NCBI RefSeq assembly: GCF_026041215.1
Contig: NZ_JAPEIQ010000048.1
Location: 20,701 to 84,700 of the forward strand
From: Hoyosella sp. YIM 151337
GTDB lineage: Bacteria; Actinomycetota; Actinomycetes; Mycobacteriales; Mycobacteriaceae
Direction of reading: 5' to 3'
DNA length: 64,000 nt
Shown here: in pieces, positions 25,874-33,806 of the stretch
How positions within the stretch are numbered: the stretch's first letter is position 1
How the letters are laid out: every line of letters begins with the position of its first letter
Notes under the pieces: generated by a model
Seen by the model: only the letters and a program-made list of their open reading frames with translations
Told to the model about the DNA's origin: nothing
The model's database searches: none
Program-made: the position numbers and the translations under genes

Positions 25874-26095
25874 AGAAGCTACCCTTCAAACGAGTGTTGT
25901 ATAGAGAAGATAGTAGCGCTACACAGGAAGCAACCACGGTGCCGTTGCGGGCCTGTCTTCATCCCGAAATGCGCTTGATATGTAGCGCTACATATCAAGC
26001 TTTGCAACTACAGTAGCAACTACGTATGCGCTGCTGGGCCTCTGAGATGGGTGTTATAGAGGACGCGAAGTGGAGTGTTGCTGCGCGGTTGGCCT
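25874..26095. promoter_or_regulatory. par promoter with TAGCGCTA palindromes (possible centromere)
   Basis: GTAGCGCTAC occurs at 25913-25922 next to a possible minus-strand -10 (TATACA). A perfect 28-bp palindrome spans 25973-26000 and has GTAGCGCTAC at its centre. CAACTACAGTAGCAACTACG follows at about 26005-26024. Palindromes beside a parA/RHH operon are good candidates for parS and operator sites. Confidence 0.65.
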
Positions 26096-26812
26096 CTAAG
26101 GTTTTCCCTGTAGCCAGTGATGGATTATTTTCGCGGTGATTCGGCCTTCTTCGCTGACGGCCAGTGCTGTGAGGAGGTCGCCCCATCCGGCAGCGTTCCA
26201 GGTCTCTTGCGCTTGCTGGTAGGGCTGTAGGTTGCCGTTAACGTAGTCAGCGTCGATGATGCCGCCACGTCCCCATGGGCCCAGTGGGTGCCGGAGAGCT
26301 TTGTCGAGGGTTAACCACACGAACGCTGTGTCATCGAGAGGAGCGTTGGTCCAGCAGCCTGTCGGGTAGGCCAGAACCTGGTTGTTGTATCGGCCAGGAA
26401 GATGCGTGCAATACCCGTGCCTCCCATTTATGTGAGCGTTTCCCTTCACTTCGACAACGACTCGTGGCACTGGGGGATCGGACGGGTCGCTCGCCGGAGT
26501 TGTCAGTATCAAGTCCGGTTCGTGGGGGCAGCAGTTTGCTGGCGGATAGTAGTGAGCGAAGTCGCTTGCATATGTACGAATCCGGGTTCCGGCAGGAGGC
26601 GTGCCAGCGACGTTCGCCGCTTTCCAGAAGAAGTCCACTAGGAGACTCTCGAGGTCTCCGGTCGCGGCGGCAAGCAACTCGGTGATGTCACTCTCCGTGG
26701 GCCGCCGGGCGCTTCCGTCGAAGGCTGCGTTGAGGCTCTTCTTACGCCGGTCAGTCCAGGTGCGGGTGTATCCGGTGTAGAGATGCGTGAGCAGCAGCCG
26801 GTGGAGGGTCAT
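26096..26812 (-). CDS. Unknown protein with a PD-(D/E)xK nuclease-like core
   Basis: The product is 238 residues from the ATG at 26812, which has GAGAGG upstream; a longer form from 26857 lacks a ribosome site. Residues ~90-125 read CPHEPDLILTT, then ~15 residues on PRVVVEVKGNAH, the D...ExK pattern of PD-(D/E)xK nucleases. The N-terminal half is helical (LESLLVDFFWKAANVAG). The C-terminus is rich in Trp and Gly. I do not recognise the family. It is alone between par and the nucleotidyltransferase pair and could be a restriction-type nuclease without a methylase. Nuclease activity is inference. Confidence 0.6.
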   Translation of the reverse strand: MTLHRLLLTHLYTGYTRTWTDRRKKSLNAAFDGSARRPTESDITELLAAATGDLESLLVDFFWKAANVAGTPPAGTRIRTYASDFAHYYPPANCCPHEPDLILTTPASDPSDPPVPRVVVEVKGNAHINGRHGYCTHLPGRYNNQVLAYPTGCWTNAPLDDTAFVWLTLDKALRHPLGPWGRGGIIDADYVNGNLQPYQQAQETWNAAGWGDLLTALAVSEEGRITAKIIHHWLQGKP

Positions 26813-26880
26813 CGGCGAGCCTCTCTGCAGTGCGGAGGTACGGGGCAAGCGCCACATGGGTGCACTTGTTACTACATTTG

Positions 26881-26888
26881 TAGCGCTA
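26881..26888. promoter_or_regulatory. TAGCGCTA site in a divergent gap
   Basis: TAGCGCTA, extended to TGTAGCGCTAGCAA, lies between the divergent genes at 26812 and 26962. It repeats the core of the par palindromes, so the par regulator may bind here as well. Confidence 0.5.
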
Positions 26889-26961
26889 GCAATGTTGCTT
26901 TGCTAGCAAGTAGGAGTCTCTCAGCTGAGGCTCACGCCGTACACTAAGGCGAGACGACACG

Positions 26962-27321
26962 ATGCGGCAGGAGGTGAGCAACTTGCTGGAGCTGGAAACA
27001 CGTAAGGCTGTCCGGCAGAAGCTCATGCAGACTGCCGTTCTGGAGAAGATTGAGCGGAACCATCTGCGGATGGACACGCCTGCTATTCGCGAGCTGCTGA
27101 CTCTGACTCGGAAAAGGGTGCAGGGTACCGCCATGATTGACCGTGTGCAGCGGTGGGAGAGAATCGTCCGCACCGGTGACCTGGAGTCGGTACGCCGGAT
27201 TGTGGAGTCAGATGACGAGGATTCGCTGGAGATGCGGAATCTCTCTCCGCTGTCGGTTCTCCTTGAGGAGAATGAGCGTCGGGACGTTATCCGCGCCACG
27301 CGGCGGCGTTTCGAGCGGTGA
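26962..27321 (+). CDS. Small hypothetical partner of a nucleotidyltransferase
   Basis: The 119-residue, strongly charged and helical protein (for example KAVRQKLMQTAVLEKIERNH) overlaps the next gene by 4 bp (GTGA). No membrane segment or known motif is seen. Its size and coupling to a nucleotidyltransferase-like gene are what a toxin-antitoxin or abortive-infection pair looks like; here it would be the antitoxin-type member. I found no strong ribosome site before ATG 26962. Confidence 0.65.
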   Translation: MRQEVSNLLELETRKAVRQKLMQTAVLEKIERNHLRMDTPAIRELLTLTRKRVQGTAMIDRVQRWERIVRTGDLESVRRIVESDDEDSLEMRNLSPLSVLLEENERRDVIRATRRRFER

Positions 27322-28061
27322 AGCGCGAGGAGATCGCGAGAGCGGTGCGCGCGGCGTGCGCACATCTCGAGGAGCCTTACGTCGTCGTCTTCGGCTCCCA
27401 GGCGATTCACGCCAGCTTTGAAGAATCCAGGCTTCCGGAGGAGGCCCTGATGTCGCGAGAAGTCGACATCACTCCCGGAACTGCTTTTGCGGCACAGTCA
27501 CAATCGGTGGTCGAGGAAAAGATCGAGATTCTCAACGCGCTGGTGGGGGAGGCATCCCCCTTCCACCGGACCTATGGATACTACGTAGAGGGCATCCATA
27601 AGGATGTGGTGGTGCTTCCGCATGGCTGGGCGAACCGGCTTGTAAAGCTCGATGCCTCAGACGGTGTCGGTGGCGAGTACGGCCGTACAGGGTATTGTCT
27701 TGACGCCGTCGACTTGTGTGCTGCGAAAGCGCTCGCAGGCAGGGGCAAGGACCATGACTTTGTTTCCGCCCTTTTCCGCACGGGTTTGGTGTCCCCTGAA
27801 GCGGTACTGGAACGTATCGCGGAAAGCGGAATCGAGTGGCCTCCTACCTACTCTGGGGATTGTGCGGTCGCGCTCTCGCGCGCTACAGATTGGCTGAAAG
27901 CCCAGGTCACCTCGCCGCCGGCCGACCTTACTGATGCCCTTCAGGCTGTTCGCCAGGCGCACCCGCATTCACTCGCTGACATGACAGTGGAAAACGTCGG
28001 CGACGTTTCGAAGAGCGAGCAGCGAAAAGGCAGCACACCTGAGCGCGGTCTCGATATCTAG
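27318..28061 (+). CDS. Nucleotidyltransferase-fold protein (DUF6036/AbiEii-like)
   Basis: The 247-residue protein has a nucleotidyltransferase signature near the N-terminus: VVVFGSQAIH, where the GS pair is followed later by SREVDITPG carrying an acidic residue. It then has the KALAGRGKDHDFV pattern common in DUF6036/AbiEii-like proteins. Such proteins act as toxins that add nucleotides to tRNA or other RNA, or in phage exclusion. Only one Asp is clear where two are usual, so activity is uncertain. It is coupled to the upstream 119-residue gene. Its 3' end lies 8 bp from the oppositely oriented rep gene. Confidence 0.7.
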   Translation: MKREEIARAVRAACAHLEEPYVVVFGSQAIHASFEESRLPEEALMSREVDITPGTAFAAQSQSVVEEKIEILNALVGEASPFHRTYGYYVEGIHKDVVVLPHGWANRLVKLDASDGVGGEYGRTGYCLDAVDLCAAKALAGRGKDHDFVSALFRTGLVSPEAVLERIAESGIEWPPTYSGDCAVALSRATDWLKAQVTSPPADLTDALQAVRQAHPHSLADMTVENVGDVSKSEQRKGSTPERGLDI

Positions 28062-28069
28062 CAGCGCGA

Positions 28070-29155
28070 TCAAGCAGGGAGGACATCGTGACCTTCCGTT
28101 TGCGCTGTGTGAGTACACCGTTTGACAGCTCCCTCAGATGCTTCGATCCATCCGAGTTCATCGCAATGCGGGCACGCCGCGATCGCTGCTTTGCGCGCAG
28201 CGGCCCGATCGCGGCGCTCGGTTTGCTCTGCGGCTGGCCGGTGTGTGAGGTCAGCCGATTTGAGAATCCGTGCGAGTAGCCCGATCGGGCGGTGAGGGGC
28301 GTCGGGTATCCAGGTCTCACATGCCCACCGTGAGATTTGATGCACCACATCGTCAGCGGTCCACCCAGCTGCAGCCGCTGCCTGCAGACTTGCTGCCCAT
28401 GCAGCAGGGGAGTGGCGGTGCACCCAGCGCGGAGTGCGGGGGTGAGCGCGGAGCGCGAGACTGAGCGCCAGCCCTTTCCGGGGGGGCGTATGAGCCACGC
28501 GGCGGTAGCCGCGCAGGGTAGTAACTTCTTTCATAACAGAGGATTTCGCGCTTACGCGCTTACCCTTCGGGTGGGGTGACAATTTCTGTCTACCAGTGGA
28601 TTCCGCGTGTGATTTATCCACAAGTGGTCGCCGGGGGTGCAGGTGCCACACTGACGCCCATCCGCGGGAACTGTCGCCGCGCCGCCACCGCAGCTCTATG
28701 CGCTCAGTGCGTGTACATAGCCGTCCCCGCGCTATTTCGCTCGCTACGCCGAGGGCTCGCAGCACACATCGGGCGCGTTGCACGGTGCGTTCGCAGCAGC
28801 CCGCACGGGCGGCGAGGGTGTGATTACTTAGCCGCATTTCGCGGCCTGTGCTGTGGTCGGCTGCCATCGCCATTGCAGCGGCAATGGCGAAGAGTGTCCG
28901 GGCGCGGATGCTGAGTCCCCGCCGCCGTAGTTCTCTCTGGTGAACAAGGAAGGCGGTTTGCACTGCCATGAGCCACTGCGCGCGGTGATTCCAGCAAGGC
29001 ACTGCGTGTGGCCGCGACCTTACAGATTCTGCGAAGGCGGCTAGTCCAGAGCCGAGCAGTGTCGGCACATCATCTGAGATTGTCCGGTGGACATTCTGCG
29101 GAAATTCTTGGTACTGACGAGGGTGTGCGCTACCCTCATAAGTGCCTGGAAGCAC
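28070..29155 (-). CDS. rep: Probable plasmid replication initiator (Rep)
   Basis: The 361-residue basic protein carries a winged-helix region (MRLSNHTLAARAGCCERTVQ) followed by a long Arg-rich part and a C-terminal CPHCDELGW motif with nearby Cys/His that may bind zinc. This architecture is seen in replication proteins of actinobacterial plasmids; the call rests on resemblance and on location beside par. GTG 29155 is chosen because GAGGAA lies six bases upstream. Ribosome site and start are both buried in hairpins, and a terminator lies further upstream, which suggests copy-number control. Confidence 0.7.
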   Translation of the reverse strand: MLPGTYEGSAHPRQYQEFPQNVHRTISDDVPTLLGSGLAAFAESVRSRPHAVPCWNHRAQWLMAVQTAFLVHQRELRRRGLSIRARTLFAIAAAMAMAADHSTGREMRLSNHTLAARAGCCERTVQRARCVLRALGVASEIARGRLCTRTERIELRWRRGDSSRGWASVWHLHPRRPLVDKSHAESTGRQKLSPHPKGKRVSAKSSVMKEVTTLRGYRRVAHTPPRKGLALSLALRAHPRTPRWVHRHSPAAWAASLQAAAAAGWTADDVVHQISRWACETWIPDAPHRPIGLLARILKSADLTHRPAAEQTERRDRAAARKAAIAACPHCDELGWIEASEGAVKRCTHTAQTEGHDVLPA

Positions 29156-29180
29156 TTATGTTCCTCTCTATGGGAGGAAC
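29137..29180 (-). promoter_or_regulatory. Two adjoining hairpins covering the rep ribosome site and start
   Basis: On the rep message, GTTCCTC pairs with GAGGAAC (29180-29160) and hides the ribosome site. Next to it, CATAAGTGC pairs with GCACTTATG (29160-29137) and contains the GTG start. Both stems are perfect. Such an arrangement would repress rep translation unless opened. Confidence 0.65.
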
Positions 29181-29236
29181 ACCCGATCAGGATTGAGCTG
29201 CCAACCCGACCCTGATCACCAACAACATGATCCGAG

Positions 29237-29263
29237 AACCCCGGCCGCTAACCGGGGTTTTCT
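29237..29263 (+). terminator. Rho-independent terminator upstream of rep
   Basis: AACCCCGG (29237-29244) pairs with CCGGGGTT (29252-29259), followed by TTTTCT on the plus strand. It would end a plus-strand transcript that crosses the rep leader, or insulate rep from the gene upstream. Confidence 0.7.
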
Positions 29264-29293
29264 GCTGTTGTAGGCGTTCCGTGTTTGTTTTTG

Positions 29294-29539
29294 CTACGCG
29301 GTTTCGCGGAAGGCCAATACCTCCTGGTTGTCCTCGTCTAGCCCTGTGTGCTGAATGATGAGTTCAGCGATCAGGTCATTCGCGGTCATGCCGCGCGCGC
29401 GCGCCGCTTGATGCAGAGCATCTTTGATATCGGGGCGCAGCCTCGTGAGAAACGGAGTCCGTGGTCCTTTATGGGGCATAGCCATGCGTCCCATTCTGAT
29501 ATCCGCCCGCCGCAGACTGGTGTCCGACACGCCGGCCAT
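29294..29539 (-). CDS. Small ribbon-helix-helix-type DNA-binding protein
   Basis: The 81-residue basic protein has an RHH-like core (PFLTRLRPDIKDALHQAA then MTANDLIAELI), as in Arc/CopG-type repressors of plasmid copy number or toxin-antitoxin units. ATG 29539 lies six bases after a TATTAT (-10-like, 29550-29545), so the message may be leaderless. It reads toward rep and may regulate it. No toxin partner is seen next to it. Confidence 0.65.
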   Translation of the reverse strand: MAGVSDTSLRRADIRMGRMAMPHKGPRTPFLTRLRPDIKDALHQAARARGMTANDLIAELIIQHTGLDEDNQEVLAFRETA

Positions 29540-29655
29540 ATCTCATAATAATGGTAGAGGTTGTTGCTTCTGCCCGGTCTGTGTGGCGCAGATTGCACTG
29601 AGAACAGTGGAAACTGGCCTAAGCTCTGCAGGTCGCTTGTTTGGAGGAGGTTTGC

Positions 29656-30573
29656 GTGCGTGAGGTGGTTGTCGATACTGACTGCGGCATCGACGATGCG
29701 CTCGCGCTGCTAACGCTCCTTTGTGATCCTGGCATTAAGGTCGCGGCCGTGACGTCGGCGGCAGGGAATTGCGCTGCTGCGCAGGCGGCACGTAACGCTG
29801 CAGCGGTGTTAGCTGTTGCTGAGCGTTCTGATATCACGATTGCTGTGGGGATCGAGCCTAAGGGCAAGGACTACAGCGGGTCTCCTCACGGCAGTGACGG
29901 CTTAGGCGATACGGAGCTGGGGGTCGCGGCACCGGCTGAGTTGTCTGCTCTCTCAGCCCCAGCGTTGATTAGTGATCTCGCTGAGCCGTCTCGTGACTTG
30001 CTCTGTCTGGCGCCGCTGACGAATGTCGCGGCCGCCCTCCGGGAAGATCCGGGGGTTCTGCAGCGCTACGGCCGAGTCATAATTATGGGCGGAATGGGGC
30101 CACAGGCGAATACGAGCCAGGTTCTCGCTGGTTACCCACAGTTCCTCATGAAGGGGGACACGAACACGAACCATGACCCGGCCGCGTCTGCGGCTGTCGC
30201 TTCGGCCGGGGATTCGCTGCTGTGGGTAGGCATGAACGTGACTGCCCCGCTGCATGTGCCGTTCACTCTCTTTGAGAGTGCGACAGGGAGCCGGGGCGCG
30301 TTTGTGCGCTCGGTTTCGGCGGGGTATGCCGAATACGCGACCCGCATGTACGAGAGCCCAGAACTGATTGTCACAGCGCATGATTCGGTAGCTGCAGCTG
30401 TCTTGGCGCAGCCGGATGCTGTGATCAAGTCGGAAAAGGGGACTGGCGAGGTTATCCAGACAGACGGCCGCTCGGTGCTGTGGGCTGTCGGGGACGGTCC
30501 GCATGAGTTTGTGACTGAGGTGGACTACGAAGCGGTGCTGGCCCGTATTCACAGCGCGATCGGGGCTGGCTAA
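29656..30573 (+). CDS. Inosine-uridine-type nucleoside hydrolase
   Basis: The 305-residue protein begins REVVVDTDCGIDDALALL, the DTDxGxDDA calcium-binding signature of nucleoside N-ribohydrolases. Later it shows GSDGLGD, the NTNHDPAASA stretch and a C-terminal VTEVDYEAVL. It would split ribonucleosides into base and ribose. GTG 29656 follows GGAGGAGG. It stands at the head of a probable operon with the ImmA/IrrE peptidase gene, 16 bp downstream. A link to defence through nucleoside depletion is speculative. Confidence 0.88.
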   Translation: MREVVVDTDCGIDDALALLTLLCDPGIKVAAVTSAAGNCAAAQAARNAAAVLAVAERSDITIAVGIEPKGKDYSGSPHGSDGLGDTELGVAAPAELSALSAPALISDLAEPSRDLLCLAPLTNVAAALREDPGVLQRYGRVIIMGGMGPQANTSQVLAGYPQFLMKGDTNTNHDPAASAAVASAGDSLLWVGMNVTAPLHVPFTLFESATGSRGAFVRSVSAGYAEYATRMYESPELIVTAHDSVAAAVLAQPDAVIKSEKGTGEVIQTDGRSVLWAVGDGPHEFVTEVDYEAVLARIHSAIGAG

Positions 30574-30589
30574 TGGTTGGCGGCGACTG

Positions 30590-31075
30590 GTGAGTATCGG
30601 TGATAAGCGGGCCGCTGAGCGCCGGGTCCGTGACGTCTTGTCGCGACTGAGAATGCCTGAGCCGTGGAGCATTGACGCACTTATTGATGACGTCAGTGAG
30701 GTTTTGGGACTTGAAATTCAGGTTCAGGAGGTACCGCATCAGGCACTTGCCGACTCGCCGTGCGGCATGACGTTCATCTGCTCAGGGCTGGCGATTCTGG
30801 TTGTCGCGGAGGGTAGCCCGAAATGGCACCGTGAACTCGTGATCTGTCACGAGCTCGCACATATGCTGCTTGGGCATCAGTCGGGAGAAAAGCCGCCCTG
30901 GGAGCTTCTCAGAGAGTGGTTTCCTTCGTTTGAGCCTGATGCTGTTGAGATGATGTTCGGCCGTACCACCTTCGACACTCGCGATGAGCGGGAAGCCGAG
31001 CTTCTGGCCACGTTGATGGTGGATCAGGGGACGGCGAAAAGGTCGGCTCGCATGTTCGGCACATTTCTGGGGTGA
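30590..31075 (+). CDS. ImmA/IrrE-family zinc metallopeptidase
   Basis: The 161-residue protein carries the HExxH zinc motif in VICHELAHMLLGH (His87, Glu88, His91) and a later DEREAELLATLM helix for the third ligand. ImmA/IrrE peptidases cleave XRE-type repressors. Genes for XRE proteins lie just downstream on the other strand, and a MAB_1171c-type membrane protein follows within 5 bp. This trio is a recurrent actinobacterial module. GTG 30590 is used. Confidence 0.88.
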   Translation: MSIGDKRAAERRVRDVLSRLRMPEPWSIDALIDDVSEVLGLEIQVQEVPHQALADSPCGMTFICSGLAILVVAEGSPKWHRELVICHELAHMLLGHQSGEKPPWELLREWFPSFEPDAVEMMFGRTTFDTRDEREAELLATLMVDQGTAKRSARMFGTFLG

Positions 31076-31079
31076 GCCC

Positions 31080-32156
31080 GTGATTAACAGTCTTCCTGCG
31101 GTGCCGCACCTGCTGCTCGTGGTGTTCGTCTGGTGCATCATCGTTGCCCGGTTTTTGTTTCTGCCGCGTTCACTCGATACCAGCCGGTTGACCGCAGCGC
31201 TGGCCTTCGGTGGTGGTGCACTAGTGCTGAAAGATCCCTCGGTGGGTCAGCTGGTCGCTGAGGTAATTGGTCCGGTGAATATGCGCGTGGTCGTGCACGT
31301 GACGGTGATGCTGTCAGTAACTGCGTTGTCTGGCTTGCACAATGCGTGGCAAATCAACCCGGGCGGTCGGGTGATGGCTTTCCGGTACGCTGCCGTGCTC
31401 GCGATGGGGGCGGTGATGTTCGTATTGGCCCGCCCCGCCAGCGAAGCTGGCATCACGGTGGAGTCGCTGGCGAGCTGGCGATCAGTCACCTATTTTGCGC
31501 TTTTCGCGTTCCCGGTAAGCGCTGGGCTGTTCAGCGTGACGGGCGCGTATTTTCGGTCGATAGTAAGACGCGGCCGTTCAGCGGGTAACGCGACGGTGCT
31601 CGGCGTGATTGTGGTGCTGGGCCTGATGTTCCTTGACGCTGTGACAATGCTAGTGGCGGCTGTGATGAAGGCACTTGACTCCGCTTCAGCGGTGGTGTCC
31701 GCGAAGGAATCGGCGAATACATGGGTTTTCGCCGTACTGATGACTGCGGCTGCAGGAGTGTGTGCGCGTGCTCTGATCACACGAGTCAAGGGCCGAAAAG
31801 TCGATGGAGTCGCCACGGTGTGGTCAGTGGTGACAGCAAAGGTACCGGAAGTCGTTCTGCGGCCGGGCAATGCGCTTTCCTCGAGACAGGCCCGCTTGCG
31901 GATGGCAGCTGAAATCTACGACGGGTTGCGCGCTCTGGGAGCTTGCGAGGCCCCAGGAGTCGAGCATCATGTGGACCCGCGCGAAGTAGCGCGACTGGTA
32001 ATGGGCAGTCTGCGGGACCAGGTGCTATCTAGCGAGGTTTTCTACGTGCCCAAGTGCGAGACAGCCGATGAGTGGCTGGGTTTCGTGGATTCGGTAGGCC
32101 GGGAGTTAGCGCTGATGCTTCCCGAGAAGCTGGCTGAGCAGGCGCCTCGTAGCTGA
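31080..32156 (+). CDS. MAB_1171c-like integral membrane protein
   Basis: The 358-residue protein starts with GTG 31080. Its first ~245 residues hold about seven hydrophobic segments, for example LLLVVFVWCIIVARFLFL and ATVLGVIVVLGLMFL. The C-terminal ~110 residues are soluble and contain a PGVEHHVDPREVARLVMGSL segment. The pattern fits the family annotated as MAB_1171c putative transporters that accompany ImmA/IrrE and XRE genes. Transported substrate is unknown. Its 3' end overlaps the end of the opposing XRE gene by 51 bp. Confidence 0.75.
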   Translation: MINSLPAVPHLLLVVFVWCIIVARFLFLPRSLDTSRLTAALAFGGGALVLKDPSVGQLVAEVIGPVNMRVVVHVTVMLSVTALSGLHNAWQINPGGRVMAFRYAAVLAMGAVMFVLARPASEAGITVESLASWRSVTYFALFAFPVSAGLFSVTGAYFRSIVRRGRSAGNATVLGVIVVLGLMFLDAVTMLVAAVMKALDSASAVVSAKESANTWVFAVLMTAAAGVCARALITRVKGRKVDGVATVWSVVTAKVPEVVLRPGNALSSRQARLRMAAEIYDGLRALGACEAPGVEHHVDPREVARLVMGSLRDQVLSSEVFYVPKCETADEWLGFVDSVGRELALMLPEKLAEQAPRS

Positions 32157-32495
32157 GGTAGGGGCTCCTCGCAGATAGAGCTGTGTAACTCCGCCATCTT
32201 TCATTCTGCGAATGAGGGTTGCCTCGGCGTGGATCGGGCCGTACACCGCGGAATCGCTGCTTGTGAGGTACTCAGGCTGGGCTCGGAAGTGTCTGGCGAG
32301 CGCAGCGAGGATCTCCGCTGATAACTCCTGCCCTCCGGCCGCTGCGGCTTCGAGTTCGCTGGCTGTGACCGCTGTTCCTGCGGACGTGAGTGCTGCCGCT
32401 ACGTCATCTAATGCGGTCGGCATGGAATCCACGCCCTCCCACAGTCGGATGAGAGTGTGGATTCTTTCTGCTGTGGAGATCTGCGGGTATATCAC
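32106..32495 (-). CDS. XRE-like small regulator
   Basis: The 129-residue protein has a helix-turn-helix-like N-terminal half (IHTLIRLWEGV, then TASELEAAAAGGQELSAEIL and RHFRAQPEYLTS), like the short XRE/EspR-type proteins. GTG 32495 overlaps the stop of the upstream XRE gene (GTGA), implying coupling; an ATG at 32516 is the alternative. It converges with the membrane protein gene. It probably takes part in the ImmA/IrrE regulatory module. Confidence 0.65.
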   Translation of the reverse strand: MIYPQISTAERIHTLIRLWEGVDSMPTALDDVAAALTSAGTAVTASELEAAAAGGQELSAEILAALARHFRAQPEYLTSSDSAVYGPIHAEATLIRRMKDGGVTQLYLRGAPTSATRRLLSQLLGKHQR

Positions 32496-33136
32496 TGCGC
32501 GGTCGATGCCTTCCATCGGGCATGAAAACGCTCGGCGGTTGCCTCGTCAGGGTTGAACATACCTGCCAGCCACCGCCGGTATTGCCTCTCTTCGTCGTCC
32601 TCTGGGCTGTTGCTGGTTTTCAGCAGATGCTCGAATATCGGGACCAGCGGATTGAGGTCCGCTGCTGGCTCTCGCCGGTTTCTTTCGAGCAGGTGGGTGA
32701 CGTACGACCCGTAGATGGGCTGCAGTATTGCGGCCAGATCACGGTGCACGCGATTTAGCCTTTTCCGCAGTTCAGCAAGGTTCAGAGTGGTGTCGTCAGC
32801 TAACTGACCGATCCGGTCGGCGACGCCGATTAAGTCAGTGACAACCGCAATCGGGACTGTGCTCGATCCCCGTCCCGGAATCCAGGACTGCTGTTCAGCG
32901 AGGCTAGGTTCAGTCCCGTCCTCCACAAGCGCCTTCGCTGCTCCTGGCTTCCATCCAAGGGCGCGGTCCAGCTTTGCGAGGGTCACGCTGCTGGGAAGAG
33001 GCACTTCTGCATGCTCGATGCGCACGATTGTGGGGCCTGATGGCCCGCCACGGCCCCGGAGCTGAGATTGGCTGAGCCCGAGCTCTTTTCGCCTGCCACG
33101 GACTGCGTTGGCCAAGCGATCTGCAGCAGCGTCCAT
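32492..33136 (-). CDS. XRE-family transcriptional regulator with a long C-terminal domain
   Basis: The 214-residue protein has an N-terminal helix-turn-helix (RRKELGLSQSQLRGRGGPSG then TIVRIEHAE) and a C-terminal part of unknown function that may sense ligand or be cleaved by the ImmA/IrrE peptidase. ATG 33136 is chosen for the GGAG seven bases upstream. It begins a two-gene minus-strand unit. Regulation of the adjacent module is inferred from position. Confidence 0.8.
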   Translation of the reverse strand: MDAAADRLANAVRGRRKELGLSQSQLRGRGGPSGPTIVRIEHAEVPLPSSVTLAKLDRALGWKPGAAKALVEDGTEPSLAEQQSWIPGRGSSTVPIAVVTDLIGVADRIGQLADDTTLNLAELRKRLNRVHRDLAAILQPIYGSYVTHLLERNRREPAADLNPLVPIFEHLLKTSNSPEDDEERQYRRWLAGMFNPDEATAERFHARWKASTAQ

Positions 33137-33308
33137 CCCACTCCAAGACAAATTTAAGGGCACATTGATTAAGCGTAGCGGTCCATCAGTTTCGCAGAGG
33201 CCCTGTTTACGTAGCCATTCTTATATGTAACCCAACTCACAACTACAAGGAAACGACGACGCTTGTGTTGCAACACTGACTTCGAGTGCTTAAATTTAAC
33301 GCATGCCA

Positions 33309-33806
33309 TCAGGGTGGGGTGCCAGGCGGGCGGGAGCGCACAGCTTCATGTGCAGCTACGACCGTCTCTACAGGGAAGGCGAGCACGTCAGCGAGCCGTT
33401 GCGCGATTTCAGGCCGCAAGCGGCGCTGCCCGCGTTCAAGTTCGGCGAGTGTGGCGGTGTTGATTCCGAGGCGAGCGGCGAGCGCGGGCTGGGTCAGCCC
33501 GCGCAGAATACGCAGGTCGCCGAGGAAGCGGTCATCCGGCGATATCTCAACGAAGTGTTCAATGGGCTCCCCGAGAACCTCGGCCACACGCGCGAGAAGG
33601 TCGATCTGGGGCGTCCGTTCACCGTTTTCCCAGCGGCCGACAACAAGCCCAGCGCTCAAGTCCGCCATGCGGGCAAGATCTTGCTGCGATATACCACGCG
33701 CTTCGCGTAGCTCGCGCAGCCGCTCCCCGCGGAAGCCCCGCATGACACGCCTGCTCACAGTTTCAGTTCTCCCGCGTTGTAGGTCACGAGCGTCACGGGA
33801 TTTCAT
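33309..33806 (-). CDS. XRE regulator with two helix-turn-helix domains
   Basis: The 165-residue protein has two consecutive Cro/C1-type domains: RLRELREARGISQQDLARMA with GLVVGRWENGERTP, then DLRILRGLTQPALAARLGIN with TLAELERGQRRLRP. ATG 33806 follows GGGGGA. It is divergent from the transfer cluster that begins at 34279 and is well placed to repress it and itself. Tandem AATAG(A/C)GGTAG repeats lie in its upstream region. Confidence 0.85.
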   Translation of the reverse strand: MKSRDARDLQRGRTETVSRRVMRGFRGERLRELREARGISQQDLARMADLSAGLVVGRWENGERTPQIDLLARVAEVLGEPIEHFVEISPDDRFLGDLRILRGLTQPALAARLGINTATLAELERGQRRLRPEIAQRLADVLAFPVETVVAAHEAVRSRPPGTPP

